From contig CADCWB010000211.1 in assembly GCA_902806295.1 (NCBI GenBank), positions 1 through 13,841 of the forward strand: 13,841 bases of DNA, read 5' to 3'. The translations under genes were made by a program, and so were the position numbers. Source of the DNA: an uncultured Sphingomonas sp. (GTDB taxonomy: Bacteria > Pseudomonadota > Alphaproteobacteria > Sphingomonadales > Sphingomonadaceae). Within the stretch, counting starts at the first letter, position 1. The number at the start of each line of letters is the position of its first letter. A model generated the notes under the pieces. It saw only the letters and a program-made list of their open reading frames with translations. It was not told the DNA's origin and did not search any database. Shown piece by piece: positions 1 to 6,759 of this stretch.

Positions 1-746
1 AGGGCGCCACGCTGACCAGCGAGACACTGGCGCAGTATTCAGCGCTGATGGTCATGAAGAAGCTCTACGGCCCCGACAAGATCCGCCGCTTCCTTAAGTA
101 TGAGCTCGACTCGTATCTCAGCGGACGCAAGGGCGAAGCGGTCGAAGAGCTCTCGCTGGAGCGGGTCGAGAACCAGGGATATATCCATTACCGCAAGGGT
201 GCGGTCGTCATGTACCTGCTGCAGGAACAACTAGGCGAAGCGGCGGTCAATCGGGCGCTGTCCCGCTTCGTCGCCAAGCACCGCTTCGCCGGACCGCCCT
301 ACCTGCGTTCGACCGACCTGCTGGCCGAACTGCGCAAGGAGGCGCGGACGCCTGAGCAGCAGCAGCTGATCACCGACCTGTTCCAACGGATCACCCTCTA
401 CGACCTCAAGGTCACGGACGCAGTCACTCGGCGGACCGGCAATGACTGGACGACGACGCTGACCGTGGCGGCGGACAAGTTCTTCGCTAACGGCAAGGGC
501 GCCGAGACCAAGGCCGCGCTGGCCGAGCCGATCGAGATGGGCCTGTTCACCGGTCGCCCCGGCCTGGGCGCGTTCTCCGAGAAGAACGTGCTGGTGCTCG
601 AGCGGAAGCCGGTGCGAAGCGGGGTGCAGCGCATCACCCTGCGCAGCAAGGTCAAGCCCACCTTCGCCGGCGTCGACCCCTACAACTTTCGGGTCGACCG
701 GATCAGCGACGACAATGTGAAGGACGTCACTGCTTCGTCCCAGTAG
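1..746 (+). CDS. M1 family aminopeptidase-like protein, C-terminal fragment (5' end outside window)
   Basis: The reading frame is open from the first complete codon at base 3 and stops with TAG at 744-746, so about 247 C-terminal residues are visible. The alpha-helical stretch with a YRKGAVVMYLLQ-like segment and the downstream beta-rich tail with a VDPYNFRVDR ending resemble the region after the zinc site in M1 metallopeptidases. That includes the large bacterial proteins in which an M1 domain is joined to ABC-2 permease segments. The catalytic GxMEN and HExxH motifs lie upstream of the window, so activity cannot be judged. Internal ATG codons (such as base 48) are not likely starts, because the coding frame continues to the window edge. 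The gene converges on the next gene with only 9 bases between stops. The family call rests on recognition of the tail; the ABC-fusion possibility is inference. Confidence 0.72.
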   Translation, partial: GATLTSETLAQYSALMVMKKLYGPDKIRRFLKYELDSYLSGRKGEAVEELSLERVENQGYIHYRKGAVVMYLLQEQLGEAAVNRALSRFVAKHRFAGPPYLRSTDLLAELRKEARTPEQQQLITDLFQRITLYDLKVTDAVTRRTGNDWTTTLTVAADKFFANGKGAETKAALAEPIEMGLFTGRPGLGAFSEKNVLVLERKPVRSGVQRITLRSKVKPTFAGVDPYNFRVDRISDDNVKDVTASSQ

Positions 747-755
747 CAACCTTAC

Positions 756-1190
756 TCATCGGCGGTACTTCATCGTTGCTTGGGTTAAGGCCGCGGGGCC
801 TGCCGTGACGTCGACCCGCAGATCCTTCATTGCCGGTGGTCCAAACCGCACTGACGCGTCGTTTGAAAAGGCATAGCCTTCGATCGGCAGCCGAAGCAGT
901 CCGCCGGTGTCGAGCTTCCCGTTTCCGTTCTCGTCATGATAGACGTAGACGCCATAGCCGCCAGGCGCGAGGCCGCTGAATGCCACGCGGGCGTCGCCCG
1001 TCCGGGCGGGTACGCGCTTTCTTGCAACGTGCTTTCGTGCAGTATCGTAGAGGTCGAGCTGAACCTCGCCCGAAGCTGAGCGGATGCCTTTGACTTCCAC
1101 GGCCAAGGTCGCCGCTTCCGCAGCACCGCCCATGAACAGAAGCATGGTGGCGCCCGCTATTGATCTCCAGTGTGGCTTCCGATCAAACAT
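756..1190 (-). CDS. DUF2141 domain-containing secreted protein
   Basis: This encodes a 144-residue protein. Residues 1-26 are a Sec-type signal peptide: basic N-terminus, hydrophobic stretch IAGATMLLFMGGA, and an AEA-A cleavage site after residue 26. The mature part is a short beta-rich domain typical of DUF2141. It has GxYGVYVYHDENGNGKLD, whose D86-N88-N90-L93-D94 pattern resembles a calcium-binding loop, followed by the family's EGYAFSND segment. The start at 1190 is preferred over a longer frame because a strong ribosome binding site (AGGAGG, 12 to 7 bases upstream) precedes it and the signal peptide begins there. The expected location is periplasmic or extracellular; the molecular function of the family is not established. 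It is divergent from the LytTR regulator gene across 152 bases, so that regulator may control it (inference). Confidence 0.85.
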   Translation of the reverse strand: MFDRKPHWRSIAGATMLLFMGGAAEAATLAVEVKGIRSASGEVQLDLYDTARKHVARKRVPARTGDARVAFSGLAPGGYGVYVYHDENGNGKLDTGGLLRLPIEGYAFSNDASVRFGPPAMKDLRVDVTAGPAALTQATMKYRR

Positions 1191-1342
1191 CCTATCCTCC
1201 TGTTGTTGACGGAGCGAAAAGGAGGCGTGGCGCAGGTGACTGGCAAGGCTGAATACGCGGAGACGGCGCAGCGTTTCGTGAAGCGGGCGCTCGGAGCGGC
1301 TGCGCCCAACTCGCGAAGCGCAAGTCGGCAAGGGCAGCAGCG

Positions 1343-2140
1343 ATGACGGCGGTGGCAGCAGCCGATATGCCGGCGCGAAGGACGATCCTCGAAGCGACCG
1401 CAGCCTTGTGCCTCGGCCTGCTCCTCGCCGCGGTGGGCCCTTATGGCACGTTCGGGCAGGCGCCGCTCAGCGAGCGACTGGTCTATTGGATCGGCGTCGT
1501 GCTGATCGCGTTTGTGGTTTATCGCCCCGCTTGCAGCGTTGGCGAACGACTGGCCCGGTCGGTTCAGCTGGCCCCGGCCTCCGGCTGGGCGGCGGCGGTG
1601 GTGCTTGCTTCCTTCCCGATCACACTGTTCGTATGGCTGGCCAGCTTCCGGCACACGCCATCTCTGTGGCCGAGCTTCTCAGAATATGTCCAATTCTATT
1701 GGTCGGTCATCCTGATCGGCGCCGGGCTTATGCTGGTGGTGTGGCTGGTGCGGCAGAGTATCGCGGGCCCACCCGCGGCGCCGGTGGAGCTTACCGCGGC
1801 GGCGCCGAGTGCGGCAGCGGCTCCGCTCCGCCCGCAGCTGCTTGACCGGCTACCGCCGCAGCTGGGCGACGAACTGATCGCGCTGGAAACGGAGGACCAT
1901 TATGTTCGCGTCCATACGGGCCGCGGCAACGATCTCCTGTTGATCCGGATGCGGGACGCGGTCGCCGAGACGGCCGGCATCGAAGGCGCCCAGGTGCATC
2001 GCTGCTGGTGGATCGCCCGCGCTGCCGTGACCGGAATCGAGCGCAGAGACCGCCGGCTTACGATCAAGCTCTCAAACGGTTTGGAGGTGCCCATTTCCCG
2101 GGAGCGGAACGGCGCGCTGCCGGCCTGGCTGAAGGGCTAG
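1343..2140 (+). CDS. LytTR-family transcriptional regulator with an N-terminal four-helix membrane domain
   Basis: The protein has 265 residues. Four hydrophobic segments are visible at roughly residues 16-34, 45-62, 82-102 and 116-137. An Ala/Pro-rich linker follows (about 138-165), then a LytTR DNA-binding domain from about 168 to 263. The LytTR hallmarks are an IALETEDHYVRVHT strand, a LIRMRDAV helix, HRCWWIAR in place of the usual HRSxxVN segment, and a C-terminal LSNGLEVPISRE strand. There is no CheY-like receiver domain, so this is a membrane-anchored one-component or two-component-like regulator with an unknown signal. ATG at 1343 has a modest AAGGG 8 bases upstream; ATG at 1367 is a possible alternative. 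It is divergent from the DUF2141 gene. The domain call is firm; signal and targets are unknown. Confidence 0.88.
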   Translation: MTAVAAADMPARRTILEATAALCLGLLLAAVGPYGTFGQAPLSERLVYWIGVVLIAFVVYRPACSVGERLARSVQLAPASGWAAAVVLASFPITLFVWLASFRHTPSLWPSFSEYVQFYWSVILIGAGLMLVVWLVRQSIAGPPAAPVELTAAAPSAAAAPLRPQLLDRLPPQLGDELIALETEDHYVRVHTGRGNDLLLIRMRDAVAETAGIEGAQVHRCWWIARAAVTGIERRDRRLTIKLSNGLEVPISRERNGALPAWLKG

Positions 2141-2172
2141 CGGGACCGCGAGGCCCAACCCTTGCGGGTGCG

Positions 2173-2262
<90 letters not shown>

Positions 2263-2393
2263 GCAGACGTGAACAATGGTCCGGCACGATACCGGAAGCG
2301 GTCGCGGCGGGCCTCTAGCAGCGCCGTCCGAGCTTGCCTAGCCCGTGCTCAAGGCCGGGTCGAACCTCGCGATCCAAGCAGTAGAGGCATGGC

Positions 2394-3065
2394 ATGGCAG
2401 CGATCGTCATTGGCGCCTCGGGCGGCATCGGACGTGCGCTATCGGATGCGCTGGAGCGGCGCGGCGACATGGTCCGACGCCTGGCGCGCGGTTCCGGAGA
2501 TCTGGATCTCACCGATCAAGGCAGCATCGAGCAAGCCGCCGAACGGCTCGCGCCAGCCGCACCCTTCGATCACATCATCGTGGCGACCGGCGTGCTGCAC
2601 GATGACGAGCTCCGGCCCGAACGCAGCCTGCGCGATCTCCACGCGGATCGCCTGCTACGCAGCTACGAGATCAATGCCGTCGGCCCGGCCCTCGTTGCCC
2701 GCTACTTTCTTCCCCTGCTCGCTCCCGCGGGACGGTTCGCTGCCTTATCGGCCAGGGTCGGCAGTATTTCCGACAATCGCCTGGGCGGCTGGTACGGCTA
2801 TCGTGCGTCCAAGGCTGCGCTCAACCAACTCATACGCAGCGCCGCGATCGAGCTGGCCCGTACGAGGCCACAGGCGCTCTGCGTCACCCTTCATCCCGGC
2901 ACGGTGGACACCGCCATGAGCCGCCCGTTCCAGCGCGGTGTTTCGCCGGAGAAGCTCTTCTCCCCCGATCATGCGGCGGAGCGGCTGCTGGCCGTGCTGG
3001 ACGCGCTCACCCCCGGCGACAGCGGCTTCTGCTTCGACTGGACCGGCGCGCGCATTGTCTTCTAG
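2394..3065 (+). CDS. SDR family NAD(P)-dependent oxidoreductase (C-factor-like)
   Basis: This is a 223-residue Rossmann-fold short-chain dehydrogenase. The cofactor motif is GASGGIG at residues 7-13. Asn94 in the YEINAVGP segment, a serine in SARVGSIS (119-126) and Tyr136-x3-Lys140 in YRASK form the usual SDR catalytic set. The SARVGSISDN and GGWYGYRASKAALN segments, short length and LHPGTVDTxMSRPF tail match the subgroup related to Myxococcus C-factor (CsgA) and eukaryotic carbonyl reductases. The substrate is not predictable. The start ATG has an AGAGG element 7 bases upstream. It lies 37 bases upstream of hspQ on the same strand and may be cotranscribed with it. Confidence 0.9.
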   Translation: MAAIVIGASGGIGRALSDALERRGDMVRRLARGSGDLDLTDQGSIEQAAERLAPAAPFDHIIVATGVLHDDELRPERSLRDLHADRLLRSYEINAVGPALVARYFLPLLAPAGRFAALSARVGSISDNRLGGWYGYRASKAALNQLIRSAAIELARTRPQALCVTLHPGTVDTAMSRPFQRGVSPEKLFSPDHAAERLLAVLDALTPGDSGFCFDWTGARIVF

Positions 3066-3102
3066 CGCTTGCCCCGCGCAGCCGAACCACTAGATTGCAG
3101 CC

Positions 3103-3480
3103 ATGTCCGCCGTTGAACGTTCCTCGTCCATGCAGATCGACCCAGTCGCTCCGCCCATCATTCTCGCGCGCTTCGGCATCGGCGAAGTCGTGCGTCATCG
3201 GCTGCTAGATTTCCGCGGCGTGGTGTTCGACGTCGATCCCGTGTTCGCCAACTCCGAGGAATGGTATGAGGCGATCCCGGCCGAGATCCGGCCCCACAAG
3301 GATCAGCCCTTCTATCACTTGCTCGCCGAGAATGCGGAATCGAGCTACGTCGCTTACGTCAGTCAGCAGAACCTGGTTCCGGACGATGACGACGAACCGA
3401 TCGACCACCCGGCGATCGATGGCTTGTTCGACGGTTTCGAGCCCGGCCGATACCACCTCAAGCGCGAACACAAGCACTAG
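3103..3480 (+). CDS. hspQ: Heat shock protein HspQ (YccV-like, hemimethylated-DNA-binding fold)
   Basis: The 125-residue product has the HspQ core: ARFGIGEVVRHRLLDFRGVVFDVDP at the start of the domain (shown in parts: FGIGEVVRH, then FRGVVFDVDP), a PFYHLL strand and a YVSQQNL strand. In E. coli HspQ is a small heat-inducible protein that binds hemimethylated DNA in vitro, affects DnaA stability and acts as a specificity factor for the Lon protease. Here the core begins near residue 20, so there is an N-terminal extension. ATG at 3130 (Met10) is a possible alternative start, and neither start has a good ribosome binding site. The C-terminus is Asp-rich, then basic (KREHKH). The gene is followed by the rplU leader. 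Confidence 0.9.
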   Translation: MSAVERSSSMQIDPVAPPIILARFGIGEVVRHRLLDFRGVVFDVDPVFANSEEWYEAIPAEIRPHKDQPFYHLLAENAESSYVAYVSQQNLVPDDDDEPIDHPAIDGLFDGFEPGRYHLKREHKH

Positions 3481-3499
3481 CTGACAGCCTCAAGCGAGG

Positions 3500-3528
3500 T
3501 TGACACTCCGAGCCTTGCCCCCTAGGCG
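3500..3528 (+). promoter_or_regulatory. Candidate promoter of the rplU-rpmA operon
   Basis: A perfect -35 hexamer TTGACA is at 3500-3505. After a 17-base spacer comes TAGGCG at 3523-3528, a poor -10 match. It lies about 105 bases upstream of the rplU start, leaving a leader of about 75 bases that contains a stem-loop. The -35 is clear; the -10 is weak, so the exact start site is uncertain. Confidence 0.4.
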
Positions 3529-3531
3529 GCA

Positions 3532-3579
3532 CGCTTTCCGCGCCCACGTGCCTTCATGGTGCGCGTCCGCGCGGAAGCG
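3532..3579 (+). promoter_or_regulatory. Stem-loop in the rplU 5' leader
   Basis: CGCTTTCCGCGC (3532-3543) pairs with GCGCGGAAGCG (3569-3579), giving 11 base pairs with one bulged T and a 25-base loop that contains CACGTG. It has no U-tract, so it is not an obvious intrinsic terminator for hspQ. Its position 30 bases before the L21 start fits an autoregulatory ribosomal-protein leader, as is known for several r-protein operons, but that role is inferred. Confidence 0.4.
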
Positions 3580-3609
3580 AGACATTCTAGACACAAAAGA
3601 GAAGAGCCA

Positions 3610-4176
3610 ATGTTCGCAATCGTGCGCACGGGCGGCAAGCAATACCGCGTTGCCCCGGGAGACAAGATCGTTGTCGAGAAGCTGGACGGAAACGCCGGTG
3701 ACAACATCACCATCTCCGACGTTCTACTCGCCGGCGACGGCTCTAACCTCAACAGCACTGACGGCCTGACGGTCGCGGCCGAGATCATCGCTCAAGCCAA
3801 GGCGGACAAGGTCACGGTGTTCAAGAAGCGCCGCCGCCACAACTATCGGCGCAAGGCTGGGCATCGGCAGCAGCACACCATTCTGCGGATCGTCAGCATC
3901 GGCGATCATAAGGCGGAACAGGCTCCGGCGAAGAAGACTGCTGCGCCGAAGGCCGAGGCCGCTGCTGCTGCGGACGCGACTGCCCCTGCCGCGGAGGCGA
4001 CAACCGCTCCTAAGAAGTCCAAGGCTGCCAAGCCGGCGCCGGTCGACAACAGTGAAGCGGTCAGCTCCGAAGGCGTGGTTCCGGCCGATGCTGGCACGGA
4101 GGCGACCAACGACGTCTCGACTCAAAATGCTGCACCTGCTACGGCGCAGCCCGAAATTACCCCCAAGGCGAAGTAA
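3610..4176 (+). CDS. rplU: 50S ribosomal protein L21 with long C-terminal extension
   Basis: Residues 1-103 are a standard L21: MFAIVRTGGKQYRV start, GDKIVVEKL, VTVFKKRRRHNYRRKAGHRQ rRNA-binding segment and the final ILRIVSIG strand. L21 binds 23S rRNA in the large subunit. The start at 3610 is fixed by this conserved N-terminus; an upstream in-frame ATG at 3556 falls in the leader stem-loop and is rejected. Residues 104-188 are an additional low-complexity tail rich in Ala, Lys, Pro and acidic residues. The usual family length is about 100 residues, so this protein is nearly doubled; such tails occur in some alphaproteobacterial L21 proteins. The tail is probably disordered. rpmA starts 6 bases after the stop. 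Confidence 0.96.
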   Translation: MFAIVRTGGKQYRVAPGDKIVVEKLDGNAGDNITISDVLLAGDGSNLNSTDGLTVAAEIIAQAKADKVTVFKKRRRHNYRRKAGHRQQHTILRIVSIGDHKAEQAPAKKTAAPKAEAAAAADATAPAAEATTAPKKSKAAKPAPVDNSEAVSSEGVVPADAGTEATNDVSTQNAAPATAQPEITPKAK

Positions 4177-4182
4177 TCACCG

Positions 4183-4464
4183 ATGGCACATAAAAAGGCA
4201 GGCGGCTCGTCGCGTAACGGCCGCGACTCAGAAAGCAAGCGGCTCGGCGTCAAGAAGTTTGGCGGCGAAGCCGTTCGCGGCGGAAACATCATCGTGCGTC
4301 AGCGCGGCACCCGCTGGTACCCGGGCGACAACGTCGGCCTGGGCAAAGACCATACCCTGTTTGCGCTCTGTGACGGCCGCGTGGCGTTTCGCGACGGCCG
4401 ACAGGGCCGCAAATACGTGCACGTCGAAGGCATGGTGCCGGCAACCGTCGACGCAGCAGAATAG
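4183..4464 (+). CDS. rpmA: 50S ribosomal protein L27
   Basis: The 93-residue product has the complete L27 sequence: N-terminal MAHKKAGGSSRNGRDSESKR, whose tail reaches toward the peptidyl transferase centre, then GGNIIVRQRGT, GDNVGLGKDHTLFAL and the GRKYVHV strand. It begins directly with MAHKK, so no Firmicutes-type N-terminal cleavage is needed. It is translationally close to rplU (6-base gap, with AAGGCGAAG at the rplU end serving as the ribosome binding site), the conserved rplU-rpmA pair. A strong terminator follows at 4535-4570. Confidence 0.98.
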   Translation: MAHKKAGGSSRNGRDSESKRLGVKKFGGEAVRGGNIIVRQRGTRWYPGDNVGLGKDHTLFALCDGRVAFRDGRQGRKYVHVEGMVPATVDAAE

Positions 4465-4534
4465 GGACTGGTCGCTGAAGGGCCGTCCCGGTTAGGGGCA
4501 GCCCCAGGCCAAGGTTCACCCGAGGACCGACGTC

Positions 4535-4570
4535 AAAGGGAGAAGAGGCAGCCCCTCTCCTCCCTTTTTT
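4535..4570 (+). terminator. Rho-independent terminator of rplU-rpmA
   Basis: GGGAGAAGAGG (4538-4548) pairs with CCTCTCCTCCC (4554-4564) with a single A-C mismatch and a 5-base loop. It is followed by six T (4565-4570), with AAA upstream that can extend the stem into the T-run. This is a textbook intrinsic terminator and sets the end of the ribosomal operon about 70 bases after the L27 stop. Confidence 0.9.
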
Positions 4571-4633
4571 CATATTCTTCTCCCGAAATTGTCACCGGGC
4601 CCGCCTAGCGGGGCCGCGAACGGGAGAAGACAG

Positions 4634-5170
4634 GTGTTCGCACGGACGGATAGATTGTTGCTGAGGCCTGGCTGGGCCGAGGACGCTCCCGCGCTGGCCG
4701 GGGCGATTGCGGACGAGCAGATCGTCCGCAACCTGGCGACGGCTCCCTGGCCCTATGGCCTCAAGGAAGCCGAGGCCTTTCTCGCGGCCCCGCGCGATCC
4801 GGTGCTGCCAAGCTTTCTGCTGTTTGCCCGGACCGCGGGCGCACCGGAGTTGGTGGGATCGTGCGGCTTAGGTCGGCGGCCGTCGGGTGCGGTTGAGCTG
4901 GGCTACTGGATCGCGCGCGCCCATTGGGGGAGCGGCTATGCCACGGAGGCGGGTCGCCAGCTGGTAGAGATTGCCCGCACCCTTGGTCTTGCCCAGCTGG
5001 AAGCAGGCTACTTCGTCGACAATCCAGCCAGCGGACGGGTGCTGGAGAAGCTTCGCTTCACGCCCACCGGACTCACCGCACCACGGATGAGCTGCGCTCG
5101 CGGAGCCGAGGCGATGACGCGCCTGCTGCGGCTTAGCTTGGTCGAGGCGTCGCAACAGCTTGCGGCCTGA
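4634..5170 (+). CDS. GNAT family N-acetyltransferase (RimJ/RimL-like)
   Basis: This encodes about 178 residues. It opens with the RimJ/RimL-type strand TDRLLLRPGWAEDAPAL. It has a GSCGLGRR strand, an ELGYWIARAHWGSGYATEA segment carrying the acetyl-CoA pyrophosphate loop (the WGSGYA part, a Q/RxxGxG/A variant), and a DNPASGRVLEKLRF segment near the end. It transfers acetyl from acetyl-CoA to an unknown amine. GTG at 4634 is chosen because GGGAGAAG lies 5-12 bases upstream and the strand begins right after. TTG at 4589 would add 15 residues without a visible ribosome binding site. The gene is separated from rpmA by an intrinsic terminator, so it needs its own promoter, which I cannot identify. 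It is convergent with the PF10118 gene. Confidence 0.88.
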   Translation: MFARTDRLLLRPGWAEDAPALAGAIADEQIVRNLATAPWPYGLKEAEAFLAAPRDPVLPSFLLFARTAGAPELVGSCGLGRRPSGAVELGYWIARAHWGSGYATEAGRQLVEIARTLGLAQLEAGYFVDNPASGRVLEKLRFTPTGLTAPRMSCARGAEAMTRLLRLSLVEASQQLAA

Positions 5171-5176
5171 GACACG

Positions 5177-5207
5177 AGCCTTCCTACCGCCTCGCGGCAG
5201 GAAGGCT
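5177..5207. terminator. Hairpin between convergent genes, probable bidirectional terminator
   Basis: AGCCTTCCT (5177-5185) pairs with AGGAAGGCT (5199-5207). Inside, CCGC and GCGG pair across a CTC loop after one A-C mismatch. It sits in the 45 bases between two facing stop codons. There is no clear T-run on either side, so termination efficiency is uncertain. Confidence 0.6.
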
Positions 5208-5215
5208 TGGCACGG

Positions 5216-6103
5216 CTAAGCCGCGCTTCTCACCCGCTTGCCCGGCGGTTCCTGCCGGTAATCGTAGGTCGCATCCCAACCCTTGATGAGCTCCCGGTCA
5301 TCCTCGTTCCAAGGATGGAAGGCGGGCAGGAAATATTTCAGCCAGGCCGAGCCCACTTTGCGGAACATGCCCGGGCTCCCCCACATGGTCCACAGCAGCC
5401 GAGCCATGGTCTTCCAACCCGTCAGGCCGTCCTGCCGCAACAACTCCAGCGCTCCGGCAGTGCGGTGCTCGACGAAGTTGCGCGTCACCAGCAACATGAT
5501 GATGGCCTTGACCCGCCAGCGCTTGAAGCGTGGCCAATCCTTGGTCGCCAGCAGCCAAGTGTCGTAAGCCACCCCTTTGTGCTCGATCTCCTCGACGGCG
5601 TGCCAACGCCACAAATCCGCGCTGGCCGGGTCGGCCCCGGACAGATGGGTGGGGTTCGCCAGCAACTCATGCGCGATGATCGCAGTGAAATGCTCCAGCG
5701 CCATGGTCGAGGCGAGGTCTAGGATCTTGGGCCGGCCCTCAAGCAGCTTGAGGCTCTCGTCGACCGTCCGCTCCAGCGAAGTCAGATCATAGCCGGCGTC
5801 AGCCGCGCGCTTGTTGAAGGCCAGATGCTCGCGGCTGTGGATCACTTCTTGCGTGGTGAAAGCCCGTATCTCGCCAGCGAGCCGCGGATCCGCCGCGTCC
5901 CGGAACTCACGTACGGACTCGACGAAGTAGGCTTCGCCCTTGGGGAAGGTGGCCGATAGCGCATTGTACAGTGCGCTCTGGTAAGGATCGCCGGCCAGCC
6001 ACCAGCGACCGGTCTTCTCGCCGCGGCCGAAGCGGCGGTCGCGCGGCGTGATCGTCAAGTCCTCGGGCGTGACCGATTTGCGCTTCAGGATTGCAACGCT
6101 CAT
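5216..6103 (-). CDS. PF10118-family predicted metal-dependent hydrolase (diiron-like helical protein)
   Basis: The 295-residue protein matches the 'predicted metal-dependent hydrolase' family PF10118. Visible blocks are RWWLAGDPYQSALYNALSATFP, KGEAYFVESVR, FTTQEVIHSREH, TMALEHFTA and WHAVEEIEHKGVAYD. Potential metal ligands are Glu57, Glu86-x2-His89, His93, Glu137, His145, His168, and Glu172-x2-His175. The order E, ExxH, E, ExxH is the carboxylate-bridged diiron pattern of ferritin-like four-helix proteins. This suggests an oxidase or oxygenase could be considered besides hydrolase; the substrate is unknown. No signal peptide is seen, so it is cytoplasmic, with a hydrophobic patch near residues 206-212. 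The start has GGAGG 7-11 bases upstream. It is divergent from a TetR regulator that probably controls it. Confidence 0.87.
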   Translation of the reverse strand: MSVAILKRKSVTPEDLTITPRDRRFGRGEKTGRWWLAGDPYQSALYNALSATFPKGEAYFVESVREFRDAADPRLAGEIRAFTTQEVIHSREHLAFNKRAADAGYDLTSLERTVDESLKLLEGRPKILDLASTMALEHFTAIIAHELLANPTHLSGADPASADLWRWHAVEEIEHKGVAYDTWLLATKDWPRFKRWRVKAIIMLLVTRNFVEHRTAGALELLRQDGLTGWKTMARLLWTMWGSPGMFRKVGSAWLKYFLPAFHPWNEDDRELIKGWDATYDYRQEPPGKRVRSAA

Positions 6104-6131
6104 GCCTGTCCTCCACCAGCGAATGAGACCC

Positions 6132-6163
6132 GATATGGGGTATTGCTTACAATTATGTCAATA
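6132..6163 (-). promoter_or_regulatory. Candidate promoter and operator between the PF10118 and TetR genes
   Basis: On the minus strand a perfect TTGACA (6161-6156) is followed after 18 bases by CATATC (6137-6132), pointing toward the PF10118 gene. A dyad TATTG (6141-6145) / CAATA (6159-6163) spans 23 bases over this promoter and over the TetR start codon. Its size and position suit a TetR-type operator giving both repression and autoregulation. The arms are only 5 bases, so this is suggestive. Confidence 0.4.
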
Positions 6164-6748
6164 AAGCTACTAAGCCGCAAACGAGTTTCGCCGCAGGAAA
6201 GTCGCGCCGCGGCGCTAACGGCAGCGCGCGAACTGCTGAAGAGCGACGGCGCCGCAGCGGTCACGCTGCAGTCGGTGGCGGCACGGATCGGCCGAACTCA
6301 CGCCAATCTGCTCCATCACTTCGGCTCGGCGGCTGGCCTGCAGCGAGCCTTGGCGGAAGACATCGCCCACATCGTTGCGGCGTCCATCGAGGGCGTCATT
6401 GAGCAGCGCCGTCGGGGGGAAGCCACCGAACAACATGTGGTGGATGCCATGTTCGACGCCTTTCGCCGGGAAGGCGCCGGCGAGTTGATCGGCTGGATCG
6501 CCCTTACTCGCCAGCGGGAAGCACTTGAGCCGGTGATCGCCACCATCGAACGAATTATCCGCACGATGCGCATCGCTGGCGATACCCGGCCGGTCGAACG
6601 GATGACGCTGGGTCTCACCCTGCTTGCGATCGGCGACAGCTTGGCTGGTGGAGAAGTGGCGCGCGCTTGCGGCCAATCGCGCGAAACGGTGCGAGAGATC
6701 GCCGCCACCCAGATCGAGGCACTCGCCGGGGAAGCGCTGCGCGACTGA
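6155..6748 (+). CDS. TetR/AcrR family transcriptional regulator
   Basis: The protein has 197 residues. The N-terminal domain (about residues 13-62) is a TetR helix-turn-helix: RAAALTAARELLKSDG, then VTLQSVAARIGRTHANLLHHFGS, where THANLLHHFGS replaces the common xxxxLYYHFxS recognition helix. The remaining helices form the ligand-binding and dimerisation domain, whose inducer cannot be predicted. The TTG codon at 6143 would lengthen it by four residues; ATG at 6155 is preferred, though only a weak GGGG lies 14 bases upstream. It is divergent from the PF10118 gene with 51 bases between starts, the usual layout of a local repressor and its target. oxyR begins 54 bases after its stop. Confidence 0.9.
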   Translation: MSIKLLSRKRVSPQESRAAALTAARELLKSDGAAAVTLQSVAARIGRTHANLLHHFGSAAGLQRALAEDIAHIVAASIEGVIEQRRRGEATEQHVVDAMFDAFRREGAGELIGWIALTRQREALEPVIATIERIIRTMRIAGDTRPVERMTLGLTLLAIGDSLAGGEVARACGQSRETVREIAATQIEALAGEALRD

Positions 6749-6759
6749 TGCAGCTGCGA

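Noticed and set aside
1191..1331. Upstream extension of the DUF2141 frame
   Set aside because: It would bury the signal peptide behind 47 residues; the internal ATG at 1190 has a strong AGGAGG.
4589..4633. TTG start for the GNAT gene
   Set aside because: It lies just after the rpmA terminator with no ribosome binding site; GTG at 4634 has GGGAGAAG and starts at the conserved strand.
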